Origin: Physella acuta
Lineage: Eukaryota > Mollusca > Gastropoda > Physidae
Length of the DNA stretch: 64,000 nt
Reading direction: 5' to 3'
Assembly: GCF_028476545.1 (NCBI RefSeq)
Contig: NW_026731643.1
Span: forward strand, 230,001 to 294,000
Made by a program: the position numbers and the translations under genes. Below the pieces are notes generated by a model, which was given only the letters and a program-made list of their open reading frames with translations, was not told the DNA's origin and searched no databases. This document shows, one piece after another, positions 50,007 through 60,918 of this stretch (position 1 is the stretch's first letter; every line of letters starts with the position of its first letter).

Positions 50007-52175
50007 TCTAATATATAAAGCTCAGTTCTGTAACGTGTGGCAAAGAAAAAGTTTGTCGTTGACACTTCTACGGATTTAAGTGTTAGATTTTTTATCGTGC
50101 TCAAAGTCTAAATTTACGAGTCAAAAAATTACCATTGAAAGTCTTTAAAAACAATTTTCATTCTATTTACTTAGAAGAATAATTTTCAATTATGAACACG
50201 ACATAAAATTTTTAAAAAGTGTATCGACGTTTATAAAATTTCTAAAATTGTGTCGGAAATGTATTGACTGCACAGTTACTTCCCTTTAATAAAAAAAAAT
50301 TCTTAAGAAGAAAGAATTTACATTTTTACAAGCTTTTATTTAACTCACTTCCTCGTCGGTCTGTCTGTCTAGACGGAAACGCAGGAGTGAAAATTCGGAC
50401 AGTTCTACTTGACCGATACGATTCACAGTTGGCACGTGGGTCAAGACATGAAGACAATGCAATCTGAAACTAAATTTGACTTAATTGGATGCCTGATTAA
50501 TTTTTTATTAATTAATTAAAATTTGGACCGAATTAGTAGGCATGTCTAGCCAACCACACCACACGCGTCATCACCTTCAATAGCTGCGCCATCACGTAAT
50601 GGCTGCGTTCAAAAACAATTGCGCGCCTACTAAACGTGATGTTCAGCAGGCGCGCAATGGTGTTTAGTCATGTAACTCTATTGTAAATAAAACATGTAAA
50701 GTACTGAAAAAAAATTCATAAAAAACGTTTTAATAACAAGCTTTTATGTAATGATGCACTAAAAAGTAGAAAATAAATTATAGACTACTATTTAAATAAC
50801 TATAAAGAAAAGCGTGGGTGTCTTCCTTAACATTAGTAAAGGTATCCAATAGATACTAAAGTGACCCACGCTTTTCTTTATAGTTATTTAAATAGTAGTC
50901 TATAATTTATTTTCTACTTTTTAGTGCATCATTACATAAAAGCTTGTTATTAAAACGTTTTTTATGAATTTTTTTTATTACTTTGTTTTTGGTGTTAAGA
51001 AAAAAAATAATTACATAATTAGCGGGGATTGATTAAGTGCAATGTCGTTAGGTATTTTTAACACTGCCTTTTATTTATTCTATACACTGAACATACTTTT
51101 TACTAATTATTATTTTTTTTAAATCAATAACATTTAATAAGCCAGGTCCTACAAATCCTATACGTTTATTTCTTTCCATTTACGGATAAGCTTGGAGTAT
51201 TATCATTTTTGTTCACTAAATTGAAACAGGCGCGTCCGCCGGCGCCCCTGCACGGTTCGATTTGGCACCCTGGGCTATCATGTGAGCGCTATGCTGCATA
51301 ATTTTGTTTTTAACAGTGCGATAGACTATGGATAAGAAAGGTTACTATAGTCTTTAAGTAATCAAATCCGGGCGTCCTCCGGCACCCCGACAGGGTGCTA
51401 TTTGGCGCCCCGGGCCTTCCGGTGTACGCTATGGTATATACGTTCGCGTGAGTTCAAAAGACTATGAATAAGTTATGTACTATAGTCGTTTACTAAGTTC
51501 AATCAGGCGGTGACGTCATGGTGCGTCCTCTGGCGCCCAGACAGTGTGCTATTTGGGGTCCCGGGCCTCCCGTGTTCGGTTTCGCGCCTACGTTCATTAA
51601 AGTGAGTGCAAAAGACTATGAATAAGTTGGGGTACTATAGTCGTTTATTAAGCTGAAACAGGCGATTCCGCCCCGGGCTAGACTCTGAGCACTGTGCGTT
51701 TATGTTCGCGTTAGTGTTTTCTTTGTGTTTAGGTTGGGTTTGCGTTAGTGGTTGCGTTTTGATTTGGTTCGTTTTTGTTCTTTCTTTTTTCGTTTTCGTT
51801 TGTGTTTTATCTTCTTTGCGTTTGTGTTTGTATTTGTGTTTGTGGTTGGTTTTGCGTTTGTATTTGGTTTGTTTTCGTTTGTTTTTTCGTTTGTGTTTTT
51901 TTCTTTGGGTTTGTGGTTGGTTTTGCATTTGGATTTGGTTTGTTTTCGTTTGCTTTTTCGTTTGTTTTTTTTCTTTGTGTTCGTATTGGTGTTTGTGGTT
52001 GTGGTTGGGTTAGTTGTTAGGTTTTTGTTTTCGTTTGTATTTGTAATTGTGTTAGCTTTATGTTTGCGTTTTGTTGTTTTGGTTTGGGTTTGGGTGTGCA
52101 ATGCCAGGTTTATGATGATTACTAAACACACAGGTAATGGTCTTTAACAGAAAGGTTTTTCACAGAAGCCAGAGC
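50007..52175 (+). mobile_element. Non-autonomous Helitron, array copy 4, 3' end lost and interrupted
   Basis: Starts TCTAATATATAAAGC next to copy 3. An unrelated insertion of about 650 bp splits it at 50325-50976. The copy stops at 'cacagaagccagagc' without the terminal hairpin and CTAG, fused to a MITE fragment at 52176. A deletion spanning the junction explains both missing ends. Confidence 0.82.
50325..50976. mobile_element. ACAAGC-ended repeat with perfect hairpin, inserted in Helitron copy 4
   Basis: Comparison with Helitron copies 2-3 defines this insertion. It starts ttttacaagcttttattta, carries gtctgtctgtc, and ends in a perfect inverted repeat: arms 50707-50819 and 50864-50976 (113 bp each) around a 44-bp loop. 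A decayed relative lies reversed at 58745-59357. ACAAGCTTTTAT at the start and ATAAAAGCTTGT near the end suggest subterminal inverted repeats. Superfamily unknown. Confidence 0.7.
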
Positions 52176-52406
52176 GGACCGCACCGGGTGACACCATTTA
52201 TTGGGGTGACACCAAGGCTTAAAAATAGCAAAATATATATATAGAAAAACTTGATGGGGGGGGGTGCAAATCGAAAACTTGAGGAGGGGGGTGCAAATCG
52301 AAAACTTGAAAGTTTGTCCCCGGGAAGGGTCGCAACGCCTATGGGGGGAGGGGGGTGACACCATTAAGTGCCGCACCGGGTGACACCCGACCTCGCTACG
52401 CCACTG
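52176..52406. mobile_element. G-run MITE, 'gtgacacc' variant, left end lost
   Basis: The right end GCTACGCCACTG is intact; the left begins at 'ggaccgcaccgggtgacacc', fused to the truncated Helitron copy 4. It matches the 30219 copy internally. Confidence 0.65.
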
Positions 52407-52604
52407 CTGGTATGTATTTGCTAAGGGAACAGAATCAGGGGTCTCACGTTTACCTCATTACTGACGTGTTTCCGGTTCGATCCAATTACCACTGGACAGA
52501 TGTTGAAAGGATGATATTATAGCAGCTGTTACCTAGTGTCTATTGTAAAGATGGTAGATAGCTCAGAGCTATTAGCTCCTATATATTAGATATATCATTC
52601 GGTT

Positions 52605-52691
52605 AACGTGTTCACTTTGATGCTAAATTATTACTCTTAGCTGTTAGCTTCTAGCTGTTAGCCTCTAGCTGTTCGCCCCTATCTGTTAAAG
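52605..52691. repeat. 'tagctgttagcttctagctgttagcccct' minisatellite, left block
   Basis: Three units directly before the hAT element; the same motif resumes on its other side. Confidence 0.7.
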
Positions 52692-53087
52692 CAGGGGTCT
52701 CCAAACTACGGCCCGCGGGCCGAATGCGGCCCGCGAGGTCATTTCATCCGGCCCGCGACGATCTTTTTGTTCACTGAATAAATGTTTTTTGGAGGTGGCT
52801 GAGGAGCTTTGCACAGAACATTCTAAACAATTTGAAAATGCAGCTTTGGGTGCAAATACCATTGCCCGCCGTGTTGCAGACATTGGTGAAAACATCGTGA
52901 CTCAAATACAGAAAAATGCAAGCAAGATTCGCCATTTTTCAATTGCAATGGATGAGTCGCTGGACAGTTGTTCCACCTCAAGTTCTTGTGTTCATTAGAG
53001 GTGTGGATGAAGACATGAACATAACACAAGAGCTGGCTTCCCTAAATAGAATGTATGGCACTGTTACCGAAGAGGATATCTAACCAT

Positions 53088-53210
53088 CAGAGGCGTAGCA
53101 AGGGGGGGTGGGCGGGGCGGGGGTTGCAAATCGAAAGTTTGAAAAAGGGGGGGGGGGGGTGCAAATCGAAAATTGAAAGTTTGTCCCCGGGAAGGGTCGC
53201 TACGCCACTG
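53088..53210. mobile_element. G-run hAT-type MITE nested in the 52692 hAT element
   Basis: Ends CAGAGGCGTAGC and GCTACGCCACTG, with perfect 8-bp duplications CTAACCAT (53080-53087 and 53211-53218). It interrupts the host transposase, so it is younger than that element. Confidence 0.85.
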
Positions 53211-53964
53211 CTAACCATACATAGTTCAGACAAACACAAAATCGCAAGATTTACCATATTTCACATCATTAAGATGTCTAATTTTGCGAGAAAGTTCTGA
53301 GCAGAGTATTTAAGTTAAGAAAGGAAATAGGTGAATTCCTGGAAAGTAAAGGCAAGCCACAGCCATTATTGTCTGATGAAGAGAGAGTGGGTATAGAAAT
53401 TGGCCTCTGCTGCAAACATAACTAGTCATTTACATTTTCTGAACCTAAAACGGCAAGAGAGGGAAATCTAGTTTCTGATCTATACACCCACATAAAGGCC
53501 TTCAGATACAAACTTGTCATGATTTTGGAACAAGTAAAGGCTAACAACTTGACACACTTTCAGCATTGCAAGGTCTTTACGGCTGAAGCAACCACTGAGT
53601 TCCCCACGTCATTTACATACGAGATCATTAAAGACCACCAGCTGCAGTTTCAGTAGCGGTTTTCTGACTTGGATTCAAAGACAGAATAAGTGAGACTGTT
53701 TCAAAGCCAATTTGAAGCAAATGTGGCCAGTTGCAATATTGAAATGCAGCTGGAGGTAATTGAATTGCAAGAAAATGACTTCCTTGGAGACACGTTCAAA
53801 GAAGGGCGGATGGGTTTTCTTAAGTTTTCGCACAAGGAAGACATTCCTAATATTAAAACTTTTGCATCAAAGTACCTTTCAAATTTTGGAACAACATACG
53901 TGTGTGAATAAACATTTTCAATAATGAATAACGTGAAAAATAATTTGAGAGCAAACTTGGACCT

Positions 53965-54118
53965 CGAGTGGGGGGGGGGGGGGGTGGACTCTTAACATTT
54001 GTATATATTTCTATATAAATTATATTTCGTATGGGGGAGGGGGGGCGGTAGACGTTCTTCGGTGGGTGGGTGGGGGGGGGGGGCACCACCCCGAAGAGAT
54101 GCCTAAAAAAAACTCTGG
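53965..54118. repeat. MITE family 2 fragment in the hAT element
   Basis: The core 'tctatataaattatatttcg' and right end gaagagatgcct...aactctg are present; the left end is missing. Confidence 0.55.
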
Positions 54119-54187
54119 CCCCCGAACTGATATTTGATAGTTAATGCGGCCCTCGGGCTGAAAAGTTTGGAGACCCCTGTGTTAAAG

Positions 54188-55065
54188 TGTACTATTTAGC
54201 TTCCAGCTGCAATAGTTATATATTATTGTATATCTTTGCTATTAGATATTGCTTATAACTGATAATTCCTAGCTAGTAGCTTCTAGCTGATAGCCCCTAG
54301 CTTTTAGCTTCTATCAGTGAAAGTGTACTATTTAGCTTCCATAGTTGCAGCTATTTTTGCTCCTATGTATCATATGCTTATAACTGTTAGCTATTCTCTG
54401 TTAGCTACTTGTTGATAGCTTCTAACTGTTAGCCCCTAGCTGATAGTTTATAACTGTTAGCCCCTGGCCGGTAGCTTCTAACTGTTAGTCCCTAGCTGAT
54501 ATATTATAACTGTTAGCCTCTAGCTGATAGTTTATAACTGTGCTGATAGTTTATAACTGTTAGCCCCTAGCTGATAGCTTCTAACTATTAGTCCCTAGCT
54601 GATATATTATAACTGTTAGCCCCTAGCTGATAGTTTATAACTGTTAGCCCCTAGCTGATAGCTTCTAACTATTAGTCCCTAGCTGATATATTATAACTGT
54701 TAGCCCCTAGCTGATAGTTTATAACTGTTAGCCCCTAGCCGATAGTTTATAACTGTTAGTCCCTAGCTGCTAGTTTATAACTGTTAGCCCCTAGCTGATA
54801 GCTTCTAACTATTAGTCCCTAGCTGATATATTATAACTGTTAGCCCCTAGCTGATAGTTTATAACTGTTAGCCACTAGCCAATAATTTATAACTGCTAGC
54901 CCCTAGTAAATAGCTTATGACTGTTATCACCTAGCTGATAGTTTACAACTGTTATCCCCTAGCCTACAGCTAGTAACTGTTAGTCCCTAACCGACAGCTA
55001 GTAACTGTTAGCCCCGACAGCTTATAAAGATATCTGTTAGCTACTTGTTGATAGCTTCTAACTCC
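54188..55065. repeat. 'agctgatagtttataactgttagcccct' minisatellite, main block
   Basis: More than 20 units of 27-28 bp, with a higher-order pattern near 83 bp around 54560-54860. Confidence 0.85.
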
Positions 55066-55287
55066 TACACAACTGTATCTGTTTGTTCTAAAATTTATAA
55101 CCTGCTAGCACCAGTTGTCTGTTCCTTATTGTTAGGCACTGGCCTTTAATGTAAACACTGCAGTGGTTGGGTGTAGCAGGTCGTGGTACGGTGCTAGAAA
55201 CTCTAGCAGCGACTAAATCAGGCCTAGTACCAAACGTCTGCTCAAAATGTGTTGCTGTATTGTGTATGTCTACATTGCTCCTGGTCT

Positions 55288-55580
55288 ATAAGGGGGTCAT
55301 AAATTAATTACGTCACATCCCTAAGGGGGTCGGGGGTGTGAGGGGTGAAGTTTTATGACGATGTGTCGGGAAGGATTGCAAGGTGTACAGATAATGTTAC
55401 GTCACGTTTTTGTTAATTAAAATGTAATCTTAGAAACTGAAATTTAGCATTTTTAATAACTATTTGGAATCCCTTGTTTGTAAAAAAAAATATGTAATAA
55501 AATTGAATCAGGCTTATTTTGCCTAAGTTCACTTAATGAAAAATCTTGTTTTTAAAAAAAAAAATGTGACGTCATTTGAA
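55288..55580. repeat. Decayed relative of the CRE-type MITE
   Basis: gggggtcataaattaattacgtcacatccc at the left (55294 on) and atgtgacgtcattt near 55563 resemble the 6228 MITE ends, but the outer right terminus is not recognisable. Confidence 0.35.
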
Positions 55581-55847
55581 AGAGGGGAGGGAGAGGGGGA
55601 GGGAGGTGGGGGTGGGGGCTAATGGCAGTGGGTGTGACTTCTCGTCTAGATGGTAATGGGGAAGTGTCAAGCATCAGATAAAGGATAACGTCGTTTCTGA
55701 AAGCCCCCCTCCCGCCCGCATAAAGGCCTATCTGCACAAAAGCTTGTTCATTTTTCATATGACTCCTACGTCATGCACGTTTAGAAGTGATTTGCCTATT
55801 TTTTCGGATGATCTAAGATTTTTAAAAACAGTTCCCTTTCGAACCTG

Positions 55848-55970
55848 GCGGTTCATAGGGCAGGTGATGTAGAGTTCACCTGTTTCTGTGACCTCGGGAT
55901 ATGAAGGGATAGTGTGAGCAGCACCATGTCAATTCGCCTTTACCTTCCCTAACTTTAGGTACCCAAAACA
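55848..55970 (-). repeat. tRNA-derived SINE 3' fragment
   Basis: 'caggtgatgtagagttcacctg...gggatagtgtgagcagcacc' matches the reversed SINE tail. Confidence 0.55.
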
Positions 55971-56065
55971 TTTTAACTACCGCCTAAATTATGACCGTAA
56001 CGTTCACTTCCCTGTTTTCATTTTGTTTTAACACAAATCGGGTAGTTATATTCAATAAGTTAGTC

Positions 56066-56215
56066 CAGTAGCGTATTGAGGGGGGGGGGGGGGGGCGGGG
56101 GGGACATATGTCCCCGGGCGCCGACCTTAGGGGGGAGGGGTGCAAATCGAAATCTCGAGAGGGGGGGTGCAAATCGAAATCTTGACGGGGGGGGGGGGGG
56201 ATCGCTACGCCTCTG
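56066..56215. mobile_element. G-run hAT-type MITE
   Basis: Ends CAGTAGCGTATTG and GCTACGCCTCTG, with flanks AGTTAGTC and AGTAAGTC (7 of 8). Confidence 0.72.
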
Positions 56216-56620
56216 AGTAAGTCTTCCAAATATATGTTGACGCAAAGCTTCACTTGGCTTCAGACATCTTGTCTACATGTCTACTCCACCGTTCAGTCTT
56301 TGTCTATTATACTTCCTCAATATGTAAACCTATTCACATATTTCAAAACTCTTACAGCTGTTTTTTACTGCCTTGTGTTATTTGTATTTATTCTTAATAT
56401 GGAGCATGCTTAATGTATGCCATATAACTATCTCTGATAAAGTTGTGAGAATATATTTTATGAAGTACCAAATTAATTCGGCAAATCTCCATTTTGTCAT
56501 TACTTTTGTCACATACGGGCAAATGTCCACTTGAGAAAACGGCATTTGTGCAAATCTTTGTGTCTCTCGTTCTATTACAGGTAGATCGGTTTACGTTAAA
56601 CCTTTACTAGGGATAGGCAC

Positions 56621-56798
56621 CAGAGGCGTAGCGAGGGGGGGGGGGGGCTGCGTTAGTATTATCTGAACACAGTTTCAAGCAAGCACCGTGAGGGGGGAGG
56701 GGGGGGGGTCAATGAATTAAATTAATCCAGACAAAAAAAATATTTGAATACATATAAGCATGCGTATACACATACTTACAAGTGTTTATGGAATATAT

Positions 56799-56862
<64 letters not shown>

Positions 56863-56959
56863 TACATAAATACATTTTTTTCTTACGAGGGGCGGGAGGG
56901 GATGGGGGTGACACCATTAGGCGCCCCACCGGGTGACACCCGACCTGGCTACGCCACTG
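56621..56959. mobile_element. G-run MITE copy with microsatellite expansion inside
   Basis: A left end CAGAGGCGTAGC and a right end GCTACGCCACTG enclose a (CA)n/(TA)n tract at 56800-56855. They may be one expanded copy or two fragments; flanks give no duplication. Confidence 0.5.
56800..56855. repeat. (CA)n-(TA)n microsatellite
   Basis: cacacaca then tatata inside the 56621-56959 MITE. Confidence 0.95.
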
Positions 56960-58502
56960 CTCAAACCTAAATGCTTGAGAATCAACCCTTTGCGTGATGT
57001 GCACGTTATTATAATGAACAATGGGGTGTCTAGGGTGACATAAAATGGGCGCCCACACACCCTCTCTACTCCACTTGAGAATTTAATTTTTTTGATCTGA
57101 AGTATGGTGAGAATCAAGGGGGGTCTATCATAGAGCGGAAAACAAGTTCTGAATGAAATATTTAGACATGTCAGAGCATAAAGAAATTTGTCTGTATTCC
57201 CAGGTAAAGTATTTATAGCCGACATGAAGTGCTTTTCATGCGTTGAGAGTTGTTGCTTCGGTGCTCTGCGGAGCGTGGAAATATCTTGAATTAAATGTAA
57301 CATTTTCACCTTCACATTACGCTGAGGTAAGCTGGATTATGAGTAAGGGTTACTGAGGATGGGTGGGGCGTTAGATAACGACAACACCCAAGCTAGCTGT
57401 GATGATAGATCTGATAACTTATGTGTTAGATCGATCGCATGATTCGGTTGTTTCCCTTGTGTAGTGTTACATAAGTCCCATCAAACAGGCGAATGAAATG
57501 GTTTTTCGATCATAATAGACTAGTCCTATAATATTCATTACAGACTCCTAAAAGTTTTATTGTATAGGTCTATTAATAGTATCAATAAAATGATATTTTA
57601 TCGCGAGAATAAGCATGAGTGTGGAGAAGGGTGAGTTGGGGGGGGGGATCTCTCTCTTAACGTAAGACATGACGCACACATTAAATCCTTAGTAAAAATC
57701 AATCACGTTATTGATTTTAGCTTATTTTTCTAAACAATTTGTTGAAAAAAAAATGTGCTTTGTGTTTTACTCTTTTATATTTTAGTGGCAGCCTACGTTC
57801 TAAAGGGTTTTTTTTTTCATACTACAGGAAAAAATATTTTGGTAAATTAAAATAGTTAACTTATGGTTCGTTTGGTGGCACCCCACCCTGTATGGTGTCA
57901 AGCTGTGTCTAATAGTGTAGGCCCTATGTAACTGGAACAAGTAGAATTCCTCACGAAAACTAGTTATACTTCGTTTTGGGTGGCCCGCACTACTCTTAGT
58001 CCTTTTATCTATTCAAGCTGTAGTCCTATTCTGTAGGCCCTATATTATATAGGCAGGCCTAGTTATAAAACCTAGCCTAAGTGTTAAGACTTTATGCCCA
58101 TGGTTGGAGAATTTGTTTTAAAATATTTCTCTACACATCAATGCGGAGAAAATCCTTGCGCCCGGGGCGGATCCTACTCTCCTACAGGCTCAGTCCCACC
58201 CCCATCCTCTCCCCTCACCTCTACACTACTCGCTGTTACATAAAATCATGAAATATTAGGGTCAATATAGAGATCTATAGCCTAGCTAGGTCTTACCTAA
58301 CGGGGATTTAACAAATTGTTAGCCTAGTTCAAAGTTCAAGGTTGTTTTGAGTTACCGAACTTATTTTACCGAAGAGCTCCGAGTTAAACAGCACGTCGTT
58401 TGTATTGACTTGACCTAGGCTAGCGACATGTTATTATTTTTTTTTGCCTGTTACATCACCAAGTCGCGGGTGAATAGTTTACCATAATGGAGTTGGGGAT
58501 AA
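56960..58502. other. Upstream region of the PXYLP1-like gene
   Basis: Mostly unique AT-rich sequence with GC patches (gcccggggcgg near 58161). A 132-codon reverse frame at its left (56917-57315) runs partly over MITE sequence and has no recognisable domain. Confidence 0.4.
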
Positions 58503-58510
58503 TATAAAAG
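58503..58510 (+). promoter_or_regulatory. TATA box of the PXYLP1-like gene
   Basis: A perfect TATAAAAG lies 47 bases upstream of the exon 1 ATG. A start site about 30 bases downstream would fall near 58533, giving a very short leader. The match and spacing are seen; use as a core promoter is inferred. Confidence 0.6.
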
Positions 58511-58556
58511 GATGTAAATCACAGAAAAGCAGAGCTCTTTTTTAGCGGCTACTGGG

Positions 58557-58641
58557 ATGGATTTGAGTGTCGAGTTTCGTTGTGACTTTGTGAAGAAATC
58601 AAAACGTTCGACATTGGTGCGCGTCCTAAATCGGTGCCTAC
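58557..58641 (+). CDS. PXYLP1-like: PXYLP1-like pseudophosphatase gene, coding exon 1
   Basis: Seen: the ATG has G at -3 and G at +4 (strong Kozak context). It opens 28 codons plus one base and runs into a consensus donor (C|GTGAGT at 58642). The encoded N-terminus is basic around residues 13-17 (KKSKR), and hydrophobicity begins near residue 20 and continues into exon 2. Exon 1 ends with one base of a split codon and exon 2 supplies the other two, giving Gln29 in frame. A TATAAAAG box lies 47 bases upstream of the ATG, so the 5' leader would be only about 20-25 nt. An in-frame TAA at 58515-58517 precedes the ATG with no other in-frame ATG between. Inference: this is the start of the gene completed by the exons at 60464 and 61581. 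It was recognised through splice phase and promoter rather than by similarity, because PXYLP1 N-termini are poorly conserved. Confidence 0.7.
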
Positions 58642-58744
58642 GTGAGTTATTTACTTTGCACTCCCCCCCCCCCTCCCAGAAACTCGCTCTATTTTTATTT
58701 ATTTTTTTGTTCGTTTATTTTTACTAGACCTAGCTTCTAAACAG

Positions 58745-59357
58745 TAGGCATACTTAACTTTTATTAAAGATATTCAATAGACCTACTAATAACATAAAAT
58801 TTACGCACTTTTCTTTATAATTGTTTATAGGACTATTCAATGACTTTAGCTAGCTTACTTGCCTTAGTCATAGTTTATAGTTAACTTTAATAAATTTTAA
58901 AAATATAGCCTAAATTAAGCATCCATTTAAATCAAATTTGATGTCAGATTGCATTGTCATTATCTTGACCCACGTGCAGAGGCGTAGCAAGGGGGGGGGG
59001 CGGGGGGTACAAATGACTATGGCCGCCCACCTTAGGGGGCGCCAAAAAGGGTTGGAAAAACAAATTAAAATCCCATTTTAGCTGCAGTTTTGCATTATAA
59101 ATATAAAAAATATATCGCAGGGGTGCAAATGGAAAGTTTGGGGGGGGGGGGGGTGCAAATTGAAAATTGAAAGGTTGTACCCGAGGGGGGCGCCAAATTG
59201 AAAGTTTGTCCCCGGGTGCGGGGAAAGGGTCGCCACGCCTCTGCCTAAGTTTAAGAGAAATTGGTCAGAATTTCGTTCGCCATTTTTAATCCATGATGGA
59301 TGACAGACAAAAGCTCGACAGACAGAGGAAGCAAGCTAAATAAAAGCTTGTAAAAAT
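58745..59357 (-). mobile_element. Decayed relative of the 50325 repeat, split by a MITE
   Basis: The reverse strand reads tttttacaagcttttattta..., later cacgtgggtcaaga and gacaatgcaatctga, matching 50325-50480. Its other end resembles the hairpin arm (acttttctttata). A G-run MITE (58977-59243) interrupts it. Confidence 0.6.
58977..59243. mobile_element. G-run hAT-type MITE in intron 1
   Basis: Ends CAGAGGCGTAGC and CCACGCCTCTG. The interior resembles the 25796 copy ('agctgcagttttgcattataaata'). It splits the older repeat at 58745-59357. Confidence 0.7.
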
Positions 59358-59416
59358 CATAGACTAGACCTAGCTATGGGGCGACGTTCCTAGCGGCAAA
59401 GATTTAGACTGCTAAC

Positions 59417-59613
59417 CTGAGGCGTAGCGACCCTTCCCGGCGCCCGGGGACAAACTTTTGATTTGCACCCCACCACCCCTCAAACTTTCAATTTGCACCC
59501 CCCTCAAACTTTTGATTTCCACCCCCTCAACCTTTCGATTACTTTTTCTAAACCCCTAAGGTCGGCGCCCGGGGACATATGTCCCCCCCTGTCCCCCCAT
59601 TGCTACGCCTCTG
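59417..59613. mobile_element. G-run hAT-type MITE in intron 1
   Basis: Ends CTGAGGCGTAGC and GCTACGCCTCTG, with flanks CTGCTAAC and CTGCTAGC (7 of 8). Orientation is opposite to the 58977 copy. Confidence 0.75.
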
Positions 59614-60463
59614 CTGCTAGCCCAAAAGTCTCGACTTTAACTTTGATAGTTGGCCTAAGCCTATTTTTTAAGTAGAGTAATAGATCTGGGTCTAAATCTA
59701 TAGCCTTAAAAATAATTTATAATTTGTCAGGGTAATTACAAATGCTTCTAAATCCTACAATAGAGAGATCTAAAGTAAAGTTAGACGTAGTTCAGCTTAT
59801 AAAATAGTTAATAATAAAGTTAGTATTAGGTCTAGCAACAATACATACATTAAACTTTATGTTCAATATGTTGGAAATTCAAGGCACCAGTTTAAGAAAA
59901 GTGTAGTTTATAGTTTATAAAGTGCATATGTTTAGGAACCTACCTATGTATTGAGTATTTTTTAGTACCTTAAAAAATTGTCAGTAGGCCAATTAATATT
60001 ATTTTTAATCTATAAACACAAAAATCTATTTTTTGTATTATTGGATGATTTTATGTTTTGGTTTATCTGAGTTTAAAAAAATGCAGTCAAGTAAACATGA
60101 CTAAACAAACCTGACCTTAAATTAATTAAATAACTCCAATTAGCATACTAATATGAATCCTCATTAAAATAACAGTAATTACATAATGATAATGGCTAAG
60201 CCTTCCTAATAATTGCAATGTAATAAATAAATAAATGTATTGGCATAAGTTGTTTTATCAATTTTCCTACAATAATTAAATCATTGAATAGTCTAGATTT
60301 GTTAAACTTAAACTACGAGACACGCTTGCAATAAATCATCGTTTCTGATAATTTTAATTCTTCTACTAACCCAGAACTTTGGGAAATATATGTTTTATGA
60401 GGGTCTATTTTATTCATTCAAACTGAACTCATATTGTTAATTTAAAAAAAAAATTTGTTCCAG

Positions 60464-60604
60464 AAGTATTCAACATCCTCCTAGTGTTGCAAGTAACAGC
60501 CTCAAATCAATCTCAGGAGTCCTCAGCACGTCCATCTTCTACCACACTAGCCCGACATGCTCGTGTCTTGGATATGTACCCTGTCACTTCTGTTAGCCAG
60601 GAAG
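60464..60604 (+). CDS. PXYLP1-like: PXYLP1-like pseudophosphatase gene, coding exon 2
   Basis: Seen: an acceptor (ttgttccag) precedes 60464, and a donor (GAAG|GTAAAA) follows 60604. The exon has 141 bases: two complete a codon, then 46 codons, then one base of the next. Only this frame stays open. Residues 30-41 (VFNILLVLQVTA) are a short hydrophobic segment followed by polar Ser/Thr-rich sequence with an N-glycosylation sequon at Asn43 (NQS). With the basic stretch in exon 1 this resembles a cleavable signal peptide (VTA|SN) or a weak type II signal anchor. Known: PXYLP1 is a type II Golgi membrane protein with a short N-terminal anchor before its phosphatase domain. The final G joins GT of exon 3 to make Gly76 in frame. 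Confidence 0.75.
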
Positions 60605-60639
60605 GTAAAATAATTGTTTCATGTAGTTTACATTTTGGA

Positions 60640-60785
60640 CATAGTCCATGGGGCAAGTGAAGTGGAGTTGACATTTTTCCCTCTAAAATGACTCAGTTAC
60701 CCATAAAAAATGGTTGGACTTAAGATGGCAATCCCTTGGTTTGATCTCAAGACTTTTTTGCCTGACTATGCCATCCCATTTTCAT
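60640..60785 (-). repeat. Eroded tRNA-derived SINE in intron 2
   Basis: 'ggggcaagtgaagtggagttgaca' and 'gactatgccatcccat' match the two ends of the reversed SINE; the middle is shortened. Confidence 0.5.
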
Positions 60786-60918
60786 CGATAGTAGTATTAA
60801 AATTGTGTTTTGTTACATTGTTAAATAGCCCTGATTAGCCCTGTTACCATTGTGTTGACTTGTGGATAGGATGGGGGTAACCCATGCTACTGTTAGCTAT
60901 CTGTAGGAGGGTTAGGGG

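Larger units (their letters stand above)
52692..54179 (+). mobile_element. hAT transposon with broken GTF2IRD2-like transposase
   Basis: Seen: terminal inverted repeats CAGGGGTCTCCAAACT and AGTTTGGAGACCCCTG, with perfect 8-bp target duplications TGTTAAAG at 52684-52691 and 54180-54187. Subterminal GCGGCCCGCG motifs are present. Transposase pieces include an N-terminal stretch (52789-52998, with the SIAMDES motif holding the first catalytic Asp), VDEDMNITQELASLNRMYGT just after it in another frame, and a C-terminal hATC dimerisation segment (FASKYLSNFGTTYVCE, near 53860-53910). The reading frame is broken by frameshifts and stops, and by MITE insertions at 53088-53210 and about 53965-54118. 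It sits inside the 52.6-55 kb minisatellite. Confidence 0.9.
58642..60463 (+). other. Intron 1 of the PXYLP1-like gene
   Basis: The intron is 1822 bases, GTGAGT...CCAG. It carries a decayed copy of the ACAAGC-ended repeat (58745-59357) interrupted by a G-run MITE, and a second MITE at 59417-59613. 59622-60463 is AT-rich with nothing recognisable. Confidence 0.6.
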
